Source of the DNA: JAGNHN01 sp964590645
Lineage (GTDB): Bacteria; Bacteroidota; Bacteroidia; Bacteroidales; JAGNHN01
Assembly (NCBI GenBank): GCA_964590645.1
Contig: CAZPYJ010000017.1
Coordinates: 1-64,000, forward strand
Direction of reading: 5' to 3'
Length of the DNA: 64,000 nucleotides
Shown: positions 1-7,389 of the stretch, piece by piece
Layout of the letters: every line of letters begins with the position of its first letter
Numbering within the stretch: position 1 is the first letter of the stretch
Notes under the pieces: generated by a model
Databases searched by the model: none
Told to the model about the DNA's origin: nothing
What the model saw: the letters and a program-made list of their open reading frames with translations, nothing else
Program-made: the position numbers and the translations under genes

Positions 1-61
1 TTCGAACCAGTGACCCCCTGCTTGTAAGGCAGGTGCTCTGAACCAGCTGAGCTAATCGCCC
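1..61 (-). tRNA. tRNA-Val (anticodon TAC), 3' end cut by window start
   Basis: Read on the minus strand from 61, the sequence gives a 7-nt acceptor strand GGGCGAT, a D-arm closed by GCTC/GAGC, an anticodon arm CCTGC-CTTACAA-GCAGG with anticodon TAC (valine), a variable loop, and the first T-arm strand ACTGG followed by TTCGAA. The second T-arm strand and the acceptor 3' strand lie before base 1. The part that is visible has no mismatch in its stems, so this copy looks functional. Confidence 0.85.
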
Positions 62-260
62 TATTTCAATAAACTTCTTTTCGCTTTCCAGTGACCCTCC
101 CGACCAAAGTCGGGATGCTCTGAACTCCGCCACGGCGGACAAGCACCTGAGCTAATCGCCCTATTTCAATAAACTTCTTTTCGCTTTCCAGTGACCCTCC
201 CGACCAAAGTCGGGATGCTCTGAACTCCGCCACGGCGGACAAGCACCTGAGCTAATCGCC
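61..260 (-). repeat. Exact 100-bp tandem duplication carrying a degenerate tRNA-Val
   Basis: Bases 61-160 and 161-260 are identical as far as can be read. Each unit has a linker (tatttcaataaacttc...) and a tRNA-Val-like body that keeps the acceptor 5' strand GGGCGAT, the GCTC/GAGC arm and the first T-arm strand ACTGG. The D-loop is expanded by a palindrome TCCGCC-GT-GGCGGA, and the anticodon arm is replaced by a second palindrome CCCGA-CTTTGG-TCGGG. The T-loop and the acceptor 3' strand are missing, so neither copy can fold into a tRNA. They are best read as pseudo-tRNA copies derived from the intact gene at 1-61. Confidence 0.85.
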
Positions 261-344
261 CGGATTTCTTAGAACGACCTTTTGTCTGGTGGGGCAAAAG
301 GGATTGCAAAAATAAATCTTTTCCCACACAGCACAAGAATAATC

Positions 345-911
345 TCAACTTTTTTCATCCGGAAACTGATGCAGGGCAAACTGCCCGGGAAAACGGGCCG
401 TCTTATCCTTGTAAAAATTCCGGATCATCTCCATATCGGCCCTGTAATCTCCTGAAGGATAGAATACGGGGCCAAGCCCTCCGATTCTCTTTTGATAATC
501 AATGTAAGCGAGCACAATGGGCACTTTGGCATATTGCGCGATGTAGTAAAAGCCTTTCTTCCAGTGCGGATTACGCTTGCGTGTTCCTTCCGGTGTGATA
601 GCCAGGATTAGGTCAGGGTACTTGCGGAACAAACCTGCCACCTCCATCACCTTGTTAGACTTCTTCTCCCTGTCCACAGGCACGCCCCCCATCGCTTTTA
701 ATATGGGGCCGAAAGGGAAGAAAAAAGCTTCCTTCTTAATCAGAAAACGGATGCGCACCCCGATGGAATAGAAACAAAGACGGCCCCAGACGAAATCCCA
801 ATTGCTGGTGTGAGGCGCTTCGATCATCACACACTGCTTAAGGTCAGCAGGGTACTCCCCGTCGATGGTCCAACCGGTCCATTTCAATATTAAAGTGGAT
901 AGTTTCCTCAT
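345..911 (-). CDS. Lysophospholipid acyltransferase family protein (PlsC-like)
   Basis: About 188 residues. The acyltransferase motif HTSNWD (HX4D, block I) is near the N-terminus and TPEGTRKR (block III, acyl-acceptor phosphate binding) is in the middle, as in 1-acylglycerol-3-phosphate acyltransferases that make phosphatidic acid at the inner membrane. It is shorter than typical PlsC (about 240 residues) and has no clear N-terminal membrane helix, so the exact acceptor is uncertain. The ATG at 911 is preferred because a longer frame would need a TTG at 932 inside dnaX; the gap to the dnaX stop is then 4 nt, which suggests one operon with dnaX. Confidence 0.8.
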   Translation of the reverse strand: MRKLSTLILKWTGWTIDGEYPADLKQCVMIEAPHTSNWDFVWGRLCFYSIGVRIRFLIKKEAFFFPFGPILKAMGGVPVDREKKSNKVMEVAGLFRKYPDLILAITPEGTRKRNPHWKKGFYYIAQYAKVPIVLAYIDYQKRIGGLGPVFYPSGDYRADMEMIRNFYKDKTARFPGQFALHQFPDEKS

Positions 912-915
912 TTGC

Positions 916-2685
916 TCAATAATCAATTTCAAGGTTCAGACGATCCTTTAATTCCTGTACCGCTGGATTCTTGCCCGCCAGGTGCTTGAATTTGTCCTGC
1001 GGAGTATAGGGCTTCCCCTGACCATTCTCCTTCTTGACAATCTCCACCTGCAATGAGATATGGGCATTGTCGAGTTTGCTCCTGAGGAAGTGGAGTAGAT
1101 CAGCCTTTATGCTCTCCATTTCCATATGCTGGACCCGGTTTGCCACCTCAAACCGAAGCTGCCACCCTGGGTTCAGAACCGGCTTTCCTCCGGCCAGGGT
1201 GCTGAATAGGCTGGGCTTTTCATCCCTGAAACCATTGCTGAAAGCCTGCCAGTACATTTGAAGGTCCTCCTCATTAAAAGGAGTTTCCGGCATATCCCCC
1301 GCCTCGGTTTCAACCGAATCATCCTCCTTTTCCTCTTCTTTTTCTTTGAGTGAGACGGTGCTGTGGTTGGCAATTTTGCTGTCGAGATTGAGCCCGATGC
1401 GTGCTTTGGCTGCCGGCTTCTCCGCGCCAGCCCCCGCAGCACTTGAAGGGGATGAGGCAGGTTTAGGGCCGGTGCTCAGGGAGGCAGATTTTGTTGCCGG
1501 AGCCGCTGCAGTGGCTGGTTGAGAATTTCTTATGACTGGGTTTTGCAGATCAGCGGTTTTTTTTTTGACATCCTCCGCAGGCGTGGCAAGATTTCCGGCA
1601 GCCATCTGCAGGATCGCGATCTCCAGGTGCAGGGGTTTATTGGTGGCAGCCTTATAATTCATATCCGCCCTGTTTGCCTGATCCAGCATCTTCAGGATAA
1701 AGCCTTCTTCACATTGGCTTGCCTGCTGATGGTAGCGCTGCCGGTAACTCTCCGCCACTTCCAGCAAGGCGGCTGTGGAGGCATCGCGGGCTACCAGCAG
1801 GTTGCGGAAATGCTCTCCCAGTCCTCCCAGAAAATGCTGTCCATCAAAACCATTTCCCAGAATCTCGTGAATCAGAAGCAGGGCTGCTCTGTAATCTCCT
1901 GCTAACAAATGATCTGTCATTCTGAAATAATACTCGAAATCAAGCACATTCAGGTTTTCTATGACATCTTTATAGGACAGCTCATTTCCCGAAAAACTCA
2001 CCAACTGATCGAAGATGGATAGGGCATCACGCAGGGAGCCATCGGCTTTCAGCGCAATCACCTGCAGGGCATCCTTTTCAGCCTTTACGCCTTCCTTTTC
2101 CCCGACATAAGCCAGGTGCGTGGCGATGTCTTCCACCGTGATTCTTTTAAAATCAAAGATCTGACAGCGGGACAGAATCGTGGGGATAATCTTATGCTTC
2201 TCGGTGGTGGCAAGGATGAACTTGGCATAGGCCGGGGGCTCTTCCAGGGTTTTCAGGAAAGCGTTGAAGGCTGCCAGGGACAGCATATGCACCTCATCGA
2301 TGATATAGATCTTATATTTCCCGGCCTGGGGCGGGATGCGCACCTGGTCCACCAGCTTACGGATATCCTCTACAGAATTATTGGAGGCAGCGTCCAGTTC
2401 ATAGACATTAAAGGAAGCGGAGCGGTTAAAGGAGACGCAGGAATCACAGGTATTGCAGGGCTCGATCTCGGGGGTTAGCTGTTGACAGTTGATGGTTTTG
2501 GCCAGAATACGGGCACAGGTGGTTTTCCCCACGCCCCTGGGACCGCAGAACAGAAAGGCCTGTGCCAATTGCTCATTGCGGATGGCATTTTTGAGGGTAT
2601 TGGTAATTGAGCTCTGCCCGACCACTGTGCCAAAGGTAGCGGGGCGATATTTTCGGGCCGAAACAACAAAAGTATCCATAGACAT
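916..2685 (-). CDS. dnaX: DNA polymerase III subunit gamma/tau
   Basis: About 589 residues. It is the ATPase of the clamp loader: it links polymerase cores and loads the sliding clamp. The N-terminal AAA+ module has Walker A GPRGVGKT, a four-cysteine zinc knuckle (CQQLTPEIEPCNTCDSC), Walker B IYIIDEVHM and the LSRC motif of sensor 1. The collar domain (domain III) follows, then a low-complexity Ala/Ser/Pro/Lys linker and a C-terminal tau-specific domain. The start at 2685 is preferred: a -7 box at 2698-2705 places the transcript start just upstream, which rules out the longer frame to 2730, and GGAGG lies 8 nt before the ATG. ATG 2679 is an alternative. An A10 tract at 1557-1566 lies just after domain III and may give a short gamma form. 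Confidence 0.95.
   Translation of the reverse strand: MSMDTFVVSARKYRPATFGTVVGQSSITNTLKNAIRNEQLAQAFLFCGPRGVGKTTCARILAKTINCQQLTPEIEPCNTCDSCVSFNRSASFNVYELDAASNNSVEDIRKLVDQVRIPPQAGKYKIYIIDEVHMLSLAAFNAFLKTLEEPPAYAKFILATTEKHKIIPTILSRCQIFDFKRITVEDIATHLAYVGEKEGVKAEKDALQVIALKADGSLRDALSIFDQLVSFSGNELSYKDVIENLNVLDFEYYFRMTDHLLAGDYRAALLLIHEILGNGFDGQHFLGGLGEHFRNLLVARDASTAALLEVAESYRQRYHQQASQCEEGFILKMLDQANRADMNYKAATNKPLHLEIAILQMAAGNLATPAEDVKKKTADLQNPVIRNSQPATAAAPATKSASLSTGPKPASSPSSAAGAGAEKPAAKARIGLNLDSKIANHSTVSLKEKEEEKEDDSVETEAGDMPETPFNEEDLQMYWQAFSNGFRDEKPSLFSTLAGGKPVLNPGWQLRFEVANRVQHMEMESIKADLLHFLRSKLDNAHISLQVEIVKKENGQGKPYTPQDKFKHLAGKNPAVQELKDRLNLEIDY
1557..1566 (-). promoter_or_regulatory. A10 slippery tract in dnaX (possible gamma-form signal)
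   Basis: On the minus strand the dnaX frame reads GTC AAA AAA AAA ACC GCT GAT. One extra A, or a -1 ribosomal shift, gives AAC CGC TGA and stops two codons later. One missing A gives CCG CTG ATC ... TAA and stops nine codons later. GGAGG lies 5 nt upstream of the tract, and CCGCTG just after it can pair with CAGCGG about 42 nt downstream. Slippage would give a protein of about 378-384 residues that ends right after the collar domain. Confidence 0.55.
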
Positions 2686-2697
2686 CACTTGGGCCTC

Positions 2698-2730
2698 CAA
2701 AGGTAAAAAAAAGGTGGGCGGGGGAGGCAA
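2698..2730 (-). promoter_or_regulatory. Bacteroidota-type promoter of dnaX
   Basis: On the minus strand, TACCTTTG (2705-2698) matches the TAnnTTTG -7 consensus and TTG (2730-2728) is a -33 element 22 nt upstream. Transcription would start a few bases before ATG 2685. Confidence 0.6.
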
Positions 2731-2891
2731 GCTGTTTTCGATATCGGGGGGAGTAGTTCAGGGTAAACTTCTGTTCCTGCTTTTCTCTGGAACTCATCTC
2801 TGCCATTATTGGTCAAAGATCAGGCTGTCATTTTAGCTCCGCAAGATGCGCTTTGCGAGTTGTTTACACATATATCGCAAGACACGAACCT

Positions 2892-3677
2892 CTAACCTCC
2901 CTGATCCTCAACAAGTCGATCAATTTCATTGATTTTATACTTTGCTTGGGAATAACCGTAGTATAAGGCGAGGCCAAAGCATTCTTTAGCTTTGAAAAAT
3001 AAACTCTTTTGCATTTCCTTAACTTCTTTCTTGGATTTTGACGAGAAAAGACCTTTAACTTCTGGCATATCGCTAGCAATATTCAATAGCACATTACCAA
3101 CATCAAAATATGCTTTGGCCTTAATGCTTCTTAGTTCAAGTTCTAGTGAGGATATCTCCAGCTCTTTCTCCCAATTTGATTGGCGTAGCTCGTTGATTTC
3201 TTTTGAATTTGTCTGTATTGTGCTATCTTTTCTAACCAGCTGAGTCCTTAAAGAATCAATTTTATGCTCCTTATTCTCAAGCTCGACTTTGAATCTCTCG
3301 ATCAGTTCTATAATGCCTTTGTTTGATACACTGCTACCACTGATTTCCTGCTTTGCTTTCTCAATCAGTGCTGTCAATCTGTTGATCTTATTTATAATAA
3401 TGTCAGCTTGATCTTCTTCTATACGATTTTCTTCAACACTTCCCATAAATGTAACATAAACCCTATCTACACTATCTAATTTGCCTTGAATTAAGGAAAG
3501 AACAGAGTCTTGATAAAACAGATCCTTTGTAATTTGACGAAGCTTAGCTCTGTATTCTAATATCTCTTCACTTTGAGCGTCTTGAACCGTACCTGTATCA
3601 GAACCACCCTCTCCACAGCTTTGGCAGAGGAGTGTGGAGCATAAATATATTGATATCAGAGCTTTTCTAATTCCCAT
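2892..3677 (-). CDS. Putative coiled-coil lipoprotein of the TerY-P-like cassette
   Basis: 261 residues, not recognised as a named family. The N-terminus is hydrophobic (residues 5-19) and is followed by a cysteine in LCQSC, which fits a lipoprotein signal. Residues 35-185 are rich in Glu, Lys, Leu and Ile with heptad-like spacing, including the run around VELENKEHKIDSLRTQ, so a long coiled coil is expected. The C-terminal third (AYFDVGNVLLNIAS... KECFGLALYYGYSQAKYKI) looks like a short helical repeat. The ATG lies 22 nt inside the 3' end of the kinase gene, so translation is probably coupled. It would sit outside the inner membrane, where the kinase's C-terminal domain is also predicted to be, so the two may interact (inference). 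Its DNA is AT-rich like the rest of the cassette. Confidence 0.65.
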   Translation of the reverse strand: MGIRKALISIYLCSTLLCQSCGEGGSDTGTVQDAQSEEILEYRAKLRQITKDLFYQDSVLSLIQGKLDSVDRVYVTFMGSVEENRIEEDQADIIINKINRLTALIEKAKQEISGSSVSNKGIIELIERFKVELENKEHKIDSLRTQLVRKDSTIQTNSKEINELRQSNWEKELEISSLELELRSIKAKAYFDVGNVLLNIASDMPEVKGLFSSKSKKEVKEMQKSLFFKAKECFGLALYYGYSQAKYKINEIDRLVEDQGG

Positions 3678-5101
3678 GATAGAGGATTTTCGCTTGAAGA
3701 ATTGAGAGAAATGGTACCCGTCGAATTATATCGTGTAACGCCAGATCCAAGCGTATTTAGCGAGAATGTTCCTGTTGAAGGCTCGAAATATAAAATGTCT
3801 GTTATAGATTCCTTGGATATTGCGTATTTAAGAACAGCCGTATAACTATTCTCAAAAATACCTTTTCCGCTAATATTTAAGTAAATTCTTTGCGTATTTC
3901 CATCAGCCATCTTTATTGTTCCGTAGTATACTCCCAAAAAATCGTATTCATATGATGTATTGATGACTCTTTCATTTTTGTCGTTTGCATTATTGGCTGA
4001 GTAAAAACCAATTAATGCTAAAAAACTGACAGTAATAATGCCAGTAAGAATTAAAGCTCTTAACGATTTCCGCTTTTTGCCAAGGCTTGTGGTCGGTCGA
4101 TTGGAATGTACTCTTGTGTATTGTATGCTATGAGGCTTTTGAATTTCCGTCAAGATTGTTTTACTCCAATCGGATAAGTTTGGACGCGATTTAGGATATA
4201 AGTGCCCAGTATCCAAACACTTAACAAAGAGAGACTTTAAACTGTCAGGCAGTTGGTGAAATGCATTATGAGGTTGAGGAACAACGTACAGGTCTCCTCG
4301 GTTTCTTCCATGAACAAAGGCTCCTGACTTAATATTTGAGCTAATCGTTGTATTCCTTGGATCTTTGTGCGATGCCTGGAATGGGTGAATACCAAACAAT
4401 ATTTCGTATGCCATTACCGCGTAGGAGAAATAGTCCCAGCATACAGGGATCACATCTCTATCAATATTGATTTGACCGTTGTGATATTCTGGGGGTGAGT
4501 TTTCAGGAGTATGTGCGGATGCCTTGAAATGTTGAATCCCGAGGCCTGCTATTTGAACGCTATCTAAATCTATAATAGTAAAATGACCATTCTCACTGAT
4601 AATGACATTCTCGGATTTTGCATCAACAATGACGTATTTTTTAGTCTGATGTAATAAGTCAAAGACATTTGCAAGATTGTAGCAAAGTTTTAGCCGAATT
4701 AAATAGGAATTGCTATTTGCAAAATCAAATTTGCACCAAGACGGATCTGTTAATAATGAACCTTGTAGTATTGGTTTTGTAATTGAGAAAAGCTTTAGAC
4801 CTTCTGAAATAAATGGCATTAAGTATCCTACAAATCTCACATTATCATATAATTGTTCAATAGGCCAAACAATAGCATCTCTATACTGTTTGGGAGCATT
4901 GGTAAGAGGTGAGTTGGAAATCATAAACCCTATCTTCTGCTCTATCTTGGAGGTATCCTTTGAGGAATGATAGAGCTTTACTGCATATATTGGGTTAGTG
5001 CCAATTGTTGTATATATTGCCCCCTCTCCCCCAGAATAAAGGAAAGCATCGCTAATGTCGAAGTATTTTCCACTTTTTGTATTTAATCGTCGTGTCATCA
5101 T
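3656..5101 (-). CDS. Membrane-anchored Ser/Thr protein kinase (TerY-P-like triad)
   Basis: 481 residues. Residues 15-320 form a protein-kinase-like domain: glycine loop SGGEGAIY (23-30), ATP-anchoring lysine in AVKLY (K42), catalytic loop VDAKSEN with D160, K162 and N165, metal-binding DLD (178-180) in place of DFG, and SPPEY (202-206) where APE is expected. HRD is changed to IVD, so it is an atypical kinase, but all key residues are present and activity is likely. A basic stretch (342-347) and one membrane helix (348-368) follow, then about 110 residues of Ser/Thr-rich predicted beta structure outside the membrane. TerY-P kinases usually carry a zinc-ribbon or winged-helix tail; that is absent here. 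The gene lies 20 nt after the PP2C gene and overlaps the lipoprotein gene by 22 nt. Confidence 0.8.
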   Translation of the reverse strand: MMTRRLNTKSGKYFDISDAFLYSGGEGAIYTTIGTNPIYAVKLYHSSKDTSKIEQKIGFMISNSPLTNAPKQYRDAIVWPIEQLYDNVRFVGYLMPFISEGLKLFSITKPILQGSLLTDPSWCKFDFANSNSYLIRLKLCYNLANVFDLLHQTKKYVIVDAKSENVIISENGHFTIIDLDSVQIAGLGIQHFKASAHTPENSPPEYHNGQINIDRDVIPVCWDYFSYAVMAYEILFGIHPFQASHKDPRNTTISSNIKSGAFVHGRNRGDLYVVPQPHNAFHQLPDSLKSLFVKCLDTGHLYPKSRPNLSDWSKTILTEIQKPHSIQYTRVHSNRPTTSLGKKRKSLRALILTGIITVSFLALIGFYSANNANDKNERVINTSYEYDFLGVYYGTIKMADGNTQRIYLNISGKGIFENSYTAVLKYAISKESITDILYFEPSTGTFSLNTLGSGVTRYNSTGTISLNSSSENPLSWELEKL

Positions 5102-5121
5102 CTCTTCCTCTAAAAGTGGAG

Positions 5122-6069
5122 CTATGTATCAAGAAAAGCAATTACTAGCGTTTTATCATCCTCTTCTCTGGAGAATACTCGATGAGAGCTCAAATATTCC
5201 ACCCAAAGCAGGCCAATATCATCCGCAGAAAGGTCATTGTATAAATCTTTCAAAGTTTGAATGTTTGAGTTGAAGAAGGGAGAATATGGAAGATTTACAT
5301 TAATAATATTCCCGGTAACATCATCTCTTTGACTAATCATCCAAACGGAATTTTCACACCCATCCGTTAATACTACAATAGATTTGATCTCTGAATCAAT
5401 AACCTTGGTATTGATTAGTTCTGGGTTGGATACAATATCTTGGGTAATAAAGTTAGTTTCTCCAACCTGATCTCCTTTGCTAGGCTCCATTGCTGCATAC
5501 CAATTCCCTTCTAAATCTTGATAACCAGCCCTACCATCTCCCACAAAAGCAATATAAATGCCCGATGTTGAGAAAACAGCACATATTACGGTCGCATGTA
5601 AGGCTGAAACAGGCTGACTTATCTCATTTGCAATATCTGTCAACTCTTGATGGATAGTCGAAAAACAGTCCAATACAATAGATCTCCATTCATTATCAGT
5701 GCAAGGTAATGGTTTATTGAGATCCATCTTCTGATGAAAAATGTCGCTGAAGAGCGAAATGCACCTGTTCACAATATGATTAGAAGATAGTTGAGAGAAT
5801 TCAGAAGAGCCTGCACCGTCTGAGACGACAATGATTCCCATATCAGGACTTATTTGAAGAAATCTATGTGCATCCTGACAGGGCTTATTATTGTTTTTAT
5901 GCAAGTAACCTGTAACGGAGGCTCCTATGATTTTCCATTGACTTGGGGAAGACTCTTCTATCCCTATCTTTGACTTTGTGATTTCCTGCTTATTGTCTTC
6001 TAGAAATGAAAGCGGATTGTGCTCAGGGTTTTGACATTCACTGTTATTATTTTCAGCTTTAATAGACAT
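5122..6069 (-). CDS. PP2C-type Ser/Thr protein phosphatase
   Basis: 315 residues, cytoplasmic by lack of a signal. After a polar N-terminal tail of about 45 residues, the PP2C fold shows CQDA (64-67), the metal-binding SDGAG (83-87), FVGDGRAG (175-182), LTDGCEN (234-240) and a C-terminal acidic DDKT. These supply the aspartates of the two-metal centre, so it should be an active Mn/Mg-dependent phosphatase. It lies between the vWA gene (76 nt upstream) and the kinase gene (20 nt downstream) and would reverse the kinase's phosphorylation, possibly on the vWA protein. Confidence 0.85.
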   Translation of the reverse strand: MSIKAENNNSECQNPEHNPLSFLEDNKQEITKSKIGIEESSPSQWKIIGASVTGYLHKNNNKPCQDAHRFLQISPDMGIIVVSDGAGSSEFSQLSSNHIVNRCISLFSDIFHQKMDLNKPLPCTDNEWRSIVLDCFSTIHQELTDIANEISQPVSALHATVICAVFSTSGIYIAFVGDGRAGYQDLEGNWYAAMEPSKGDQVGETNFITQDIVSNPELINTKVIDSEIKSIVVLTDGCENSVWMISQRDDVTGNIINVNLPYSPFFNSNIQTLKDLYNDLSADDIGLLWVEYLSSHRVFSREEDDKTLVIAFLDT

Positions 6070-6145
6070 ATCGAAAAAAGTGCCAGAGGACTGATGATGT
6101 ACACTCGTTTATAACAAAGGCAATGTGATCACACGCTACATTATA

Positions 6146-6853
6146 TTATTCGATTGTTATTTGAAAAGGATTTTCACCAGGTTTTGGCTCAACATTAATT
6201 CTATCCCCAGCTTTTGATTTGGAAATTATAGCCATACTTGCACTTAACCATTGGAAAAATTCGCGAAAGTTAACACCAGTCAATTGTTGAGGAGGGAAGG
6301 TCGGCGATGAAAGTTGTTTTAAAAAATGCATATTGGCCCCTTTCGTACCAAAAGCCCAGAAGTTGAACTTCTTATTGGCTACACCTGAATGCACAGCACT
6401 AATCATATTCTTAATATCGACAACCGAAGAAGTTGGCTCACCATCTGTCATCAAGACTATATAGGGTCGATAAAATTGAAGGCCTCTTTGCCTGTACCAT
6501 TCTTTTCTTTCAGTGATAAGTTCTATAGCTAAGGACACCGCTTCAGCCATTGGAGTATATCCTGATGCGGATAGATCCTGAATGGAATTGTTTTCGAAAA
6601 GGGAGAAATCTCGAATGCATTGAACGCCCTCCCCAAATGTTATTATTGCCGTTTCTAGTCGCGCAGCTGCAACCTCATCGTTCTGGATCTGAACTTGAAA
6701 GACCTTTAGGCCTTTATTTAACTCATCAATAGGAGTACCATACATCGATGAAGAAACATCAAGGACAAGCACCAAGGGGCACTTCTGTTCATAATTGGCA
6801 GGATTTTCTCCAGAATAGAAACCTGGAATAGTTGGTAAATTCTTTTCATCCAT
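6146..6853 (-). CDS. vWA-domain protein, TerY-like
   Basis: 235 residues, nearly all one von Willebrand factor A domain. The metal-ion-dependent adhesion site is complete: DVSSS (32-36), Thr100 in GYTPMAEA and Asp137 in LMTDGEPT. The size, the lack of membrane helices and the neighbouring PP2C and kinase genes match TerY of the tellurite-resistance-linked TerY-P triad. In that system (Anantharaman, Iyer and Aravind) the vWA protein is thought to be a metal-dependent scaffold or substrate for the kinase/phosphatase pair. No other ter genes (TerC, TerD) are in the window. It is the first gene of the cassette; no exact TAnnTTTG box was found upstream. Confidence 0.85.
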   Translation of the reverse strand: MDEKNLPTIPGFYSGENPANYEQKCPLVLVLDVSSSMYGTPIDELNKGLKVFQVQIQNDEVAAARLETAIITFGEGVQCIRDFSLFENNSIQDLSASGYTPMAEAVSLAIELITERKEWYRQRGLQFYRPYIVLMTDGEPTSSVVDIKNMISAVHSGVANKKFNFWAFGTKGANMHFLKQLSSPTFPPQQLTGVNFREFFQWLSASMAIISKSKAGDRINVEPKPGENPFQITIE

Positions 6854-7031
6854 ATTATTAAGATTTTAATAAATAGTTTCCTACGGGTGTTATAAGCAGG
6901 ATCGGTTCCTTAGACCAAATTACATAAAAGTTTTGATTCAGTCTAAAACTGAGCAATCTTCTAATGCACAAATGATAACCTTGGTTTTCAATCTTGCTAC
7001 TTGAGCGTCGAGGATTTTGTTATGTTGTCAG

Positions 7032-7110
7032 CATAACTACCCCCCCCCAATCCCTCACACAACGCACCGAATAGCCATAGCCCTGGGGTGAGACGTAGTC
7101 TCTTCTTACT
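7032..7110 (-). pseudogene. Possible 3' remnant of a FISUMP-domain (or similar) gene
   Basis: On the minus strand, one frame reads RRDYVSPQGYGYSVRCVRD. The tail GYSVRCVRD resembles the C-terminal signature of Fibrobacter succinogenes major paralogous (FISUMP) domains, which usually end within a few residues of it. Here the frame runs into a 9-base G tract (7048-7040) with no stop, and upstream there is no readable domain. The call rests on this short match alone. Confidence 0.3.
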
Positions 7111-7263
7111 TTATTCTGAACTTCCGGAAGACCCCCGGAAATCAGCTGGAGAAGAAATGGTGAGGGTGAGCTTGGGGCAAGTGTCAGGATTTCTCCTCCA
7201 CACTCATCCTCCAAACTGTTTAATGCGGGATTACTTGCGTGATCCCTTCTTGTCCGTGCAGTG

Positions 7264-7383
7264 GATAAAATCCCTGGCCCTCGCTTCGCTCGGTCCACGG
7301 GCTTTTCATTCTCCTGCATTTGCGAACAAGTTCGCAATGCCGTCGAATGAAAAATCCCGGCACCTTTGGTGCGGGATTTTATC
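7264..7383. repeat. Nested inverted repeats next to tRNA-Arg
   Basis: Outer arms gataaaatccc (7264-7274) and gggattttatc (7373-7383) are exact reverse complements 98 nt apart. Inside are the palindrome tgcgaac-aa-gttcgca (7321-7336), the small palindrome cctcgcttcgctcgg, and the hairpin gcacc-ttt-ggtgc (7360-7372). Confidence 0.7.
7351..7383 (-). terminator. Rho-independent terminator of tRNA-Arg
   Basis: Transcription leaving the tRNA-Arg gene meets the stem AAAATCCCGCACC, loop AAA, GGTGC-CGGGATTTT (one bulged base), followed by a run of T. It starts 7 nt after the tRNA 3' end. Confidence 0.7.
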
Positions 7384-7389
7384 ATCAAG

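Larger units (their letters stand above)
6854..7389. other. AT-rich to palindromic non-coding stretch
   Basis: No gene is supported here. 6854-7020 is AT-rich leader sequence of the vWA gene, with a near-consensus GTAATTTG but no full promoter match. 7020-7110 may hold a gene remnant. 7264-7383 holds nested inverted repeats, including the tRNA-Arg terminator. Confidence 0.6.

Noticed and set aside
166..348. Open frame on the minus strand over the tRNA-Val repeats
   Set aside because: It is only the translation of tRNA-like repeat DNA; no known protein signature.
2830..2895. Attachment site (att) at the far end of the AT-rich island
   Set aside because: CGAACCTCTAACCTCCC at 2887 looks a little like a tRNA T-arm but does not match the tRNA-Arg 3' end.
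2892..6853. Phage-defence system
   Set aside because: No nuclease, NADase, toxin or other effector is coded in the cassette; only signalling parts are seen, so defence is not claimed.
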